Shown piece after piece: positions 62,950 to 64,000 of a stretch of DNA of 64,000 bases (positions are counted from its first letter, which is position 1; each line of letters starts with the position of its first letter). The stretch spans positions 63,362,751-63,426,750 of the forward strand of contig CM067343.1 of NCBI GenBank assembly GCA_034190875.2. The letters are read 5' to 3'. A model generated the notes under the pieces. It saw nothing but the letters and a program-made list of their open reading frames with translations. It did not search any database and was not told the DNA's origin. The stretch comes from Urechis unicinctus (Eukaryota > Annelida > Polychaeta > Xenopneusta > Urechidae). The translations under genes and the position numbers were made by a program.

Positions 62950-63131
62950 TGGGTGTTTTTGATGATGTGTGAAATGGGGGATGGTAGGTGATGGTTGTGA
63001 TGGTGAGTGATGATGTGTGATGGTGGGTGATGATGTATGATGATGTGTGATGGTGGGTGATGATGTGTGATGGTGGGTAATGATGTGTGATGATGTGTGA
63101 TGGCGGGTGATGGTGGGCGGTGGTGGGTGGT
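62950..63131 (+). repeat. About 20-bp GATG-type minisatellite
   Basis: Units of GATGATGTGTGATGGTGGGT and shorter variants continue the T/G/A-rich character of the preceding array, but with a different period. Probably derived from the same founder GATGGTGG word. Confidence 0.85.
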
Positions 63132-63345
63132 GGGTAAAGAAGATGAACATGTGGGTTCGGTGAACATTTAGGTGAAAACAAAGTTGTTGTGAGCAGATTG
63201 ATTAGACTGGGGGCAATGGGAGGGGTTATGAAGGGAAGTGGATAAGGAAAATAGCGTACAAAGTGTGTGTGGGAGGGGGTTGGAGCTGTGCATGTAGATA
63301 TAACCTTGACCTGTGAATCACTCGTGTGACCTGGTATTGTTTCAG

Positions 63346-63379
63346 AGATATCTTAAGCTCAACAAGAACCCTATTACAG
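63346..63379 (+). CDS. Candidate second coding exon (34 bp)
   Basis: Preceded by GGTATTGTTTCAG and followed by GTGAGTAAATACC, both good splice signals. In the phase left by the first exon it reads RYLKLNKNPIT plus one base, with no stop. Joined to the first exon this gives ..SREQ then RYLKL... The exon is very short, so chance is a real possibility. The matching phase and two strong sites support it. Confidence 0.4.
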
Positions 63380-63584
63380 GTGAGTAAATACCGTAATACC
63401 TGGCGGGATCATTAACGAATTTGTGCTATGAACATGATATAAATGTTACATTATTCAATACCGCCGCAAAATCGTTCATGATGAAATTGTTGCCTGATTA
63501 TGACATCATATCAAGTACTAATATGAATAATGTGATATGACCCCATGACGGTATATATGACGTTAAAATGGCTAACTTGTGCAG

Positions 63585-63706
63585 TACAATATGAGATAGC
63601 GATCCATGAGAAGAAGAAGTCAGCGCCACTGCTCGTCAGCCGGTACAGTGCGTTTGCCATAACCATCACGGGACAGATACTGGACTGCCAACAACGCTCT
63701 CTTCTG
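63585..63706 (+). CDS. Possible third coding exon
   Basis: After GTGCAG (63,579-63,584) the phase left by the second exon reads YEIAIHEKKKSAPLLVSRYS and continues about 20 residues to QQRSLL, without a stop. It ends either at a TCT/GTAAGC donor (about 63,705) or at TAA one codon later. The acceptor lacks a good pyrimidine tract, and another AG (ending 63,599) keeps the same frame. Function unknown. The remaining sequence to 64,000 shows a donor-like CCGGTAAGA near 63,940 but no exon I can define. Confidence 0.3.
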
Positions 63707-64000
63707 TAAGCTTCTGCTAATGACTATCTTCCCTATTGCTAAAATGTGTAATTTCATAATATTGTGGGTTCACCTATGTAAATGCTAAGTTTGTCATGAG
63801 AGAAAATTTTATTTACTACCACGCAAGTCACCCAATCAAGATTCACGGGTTCGCATTACTAAATGGCAAATAAAATGACGAGACTATATATGCTGGTGAT
63901 ACCTGCTGTCGACCTTTGTATCCATCGTGTCATATCCGTATCGCCGGTAAGATGGTTATCTGGGGGCAAAATTGTATTTTCAGTGGCACCAAGTCGAAAC

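Larger units (their letters stand above)
61530..63345 (+). other. Putative first intron (1.8 kb)
   Basis: Bounded by the donor GTAAGA at 61,530 and the acceptor TTGTTTCAG ending at 63,345. It contains a G-rich stretch (GGTGAGGGTGCGGGGTGGG, 61,630-61,660), the SINE-like element and two minisatellites. It holds no other open frame of note. Confidence 0.4.

Noticed and set aside
62850-63181. His/Pro/Thr-rich minus-strand frames
   Set aside because: Translations of the GATG-type minisatellite; low-complexity only.

Overview
This is animal nuclear DNA, most likely from an invertebrate. The sequence is AT-rich with CpG not obviously depleted. It carries a CR1-type non-LTR retrotransposon fragment, a tRNA-headed SINE-like sequence, many minisatellites and GT/AG splice signals. 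There are no bacterial-style genes, operons, rRNA genes, clear tRNA genes or CRISPR arrays. I cannot name the species. Almost all short open reading frames here are chance or repeat shadows.

Bases from about 6.7 kb to 60.4 kb form one structure: a head-to-tail array of very old, partly deleted copies of the same multi-kilobase unit. I label the copies H tail (up to about 8 kb), F (8-14 kb), G (14-21 kb), E (21-26.4 kb), D (26.4-34.2 kb), A (34.18-42.3 kb), B (42.3-50.8 kb) and C (50.8-60.4 kb). The units were linked by exact words of 14 to 19 bases inside longer diverged alignments in the same order and orientation. Copies differ by many substitutions, indels and unit-specific deletions. I found no reading frame that stays open across units or shows a codon-position bias, so the ancestral unit is either non-coding or a long-dead gene. 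Unit edges (apart from A/B) are approximate, and the first 6.7 kb is assigned to the array only tentatively.

A and B are different: they are a recent 8.1-kb tandem duplication, differing by roughly 2% by eye, with a 6-base microhomology (GATAGT) at the junction. After duplication, B gained a 650-bp 5'-truncated CR1-like insertion (43,541-44,190), and the two copies came to differ in the number of units in a 53-bp minisatellite (9 in A, 3 in B). D and C share a strongly similar block (32.70-33.07 kb and 59.22-59.60 kb). Next to it, D carries a 63-bp repeat expanded to nearly ten units where C keeps a single unit. C holds its own 46-bp array (16 full cores).

Beyond about 60.4 kb the array ends and the sequence becomes richer in GC and CpG. 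A plus-strand gene probably begins here: a 35-codon ATG exon at 61,425-61,529 followed by GTAAG, a 34-bp candidate exon at 63,346-63,379, and a possible third exon near 63,585. It would run off the right edge. Its first intron contains the SINE-like sequence and a 0.9-kb, 13-bp-unit minisatellite. I do not recognise the product.
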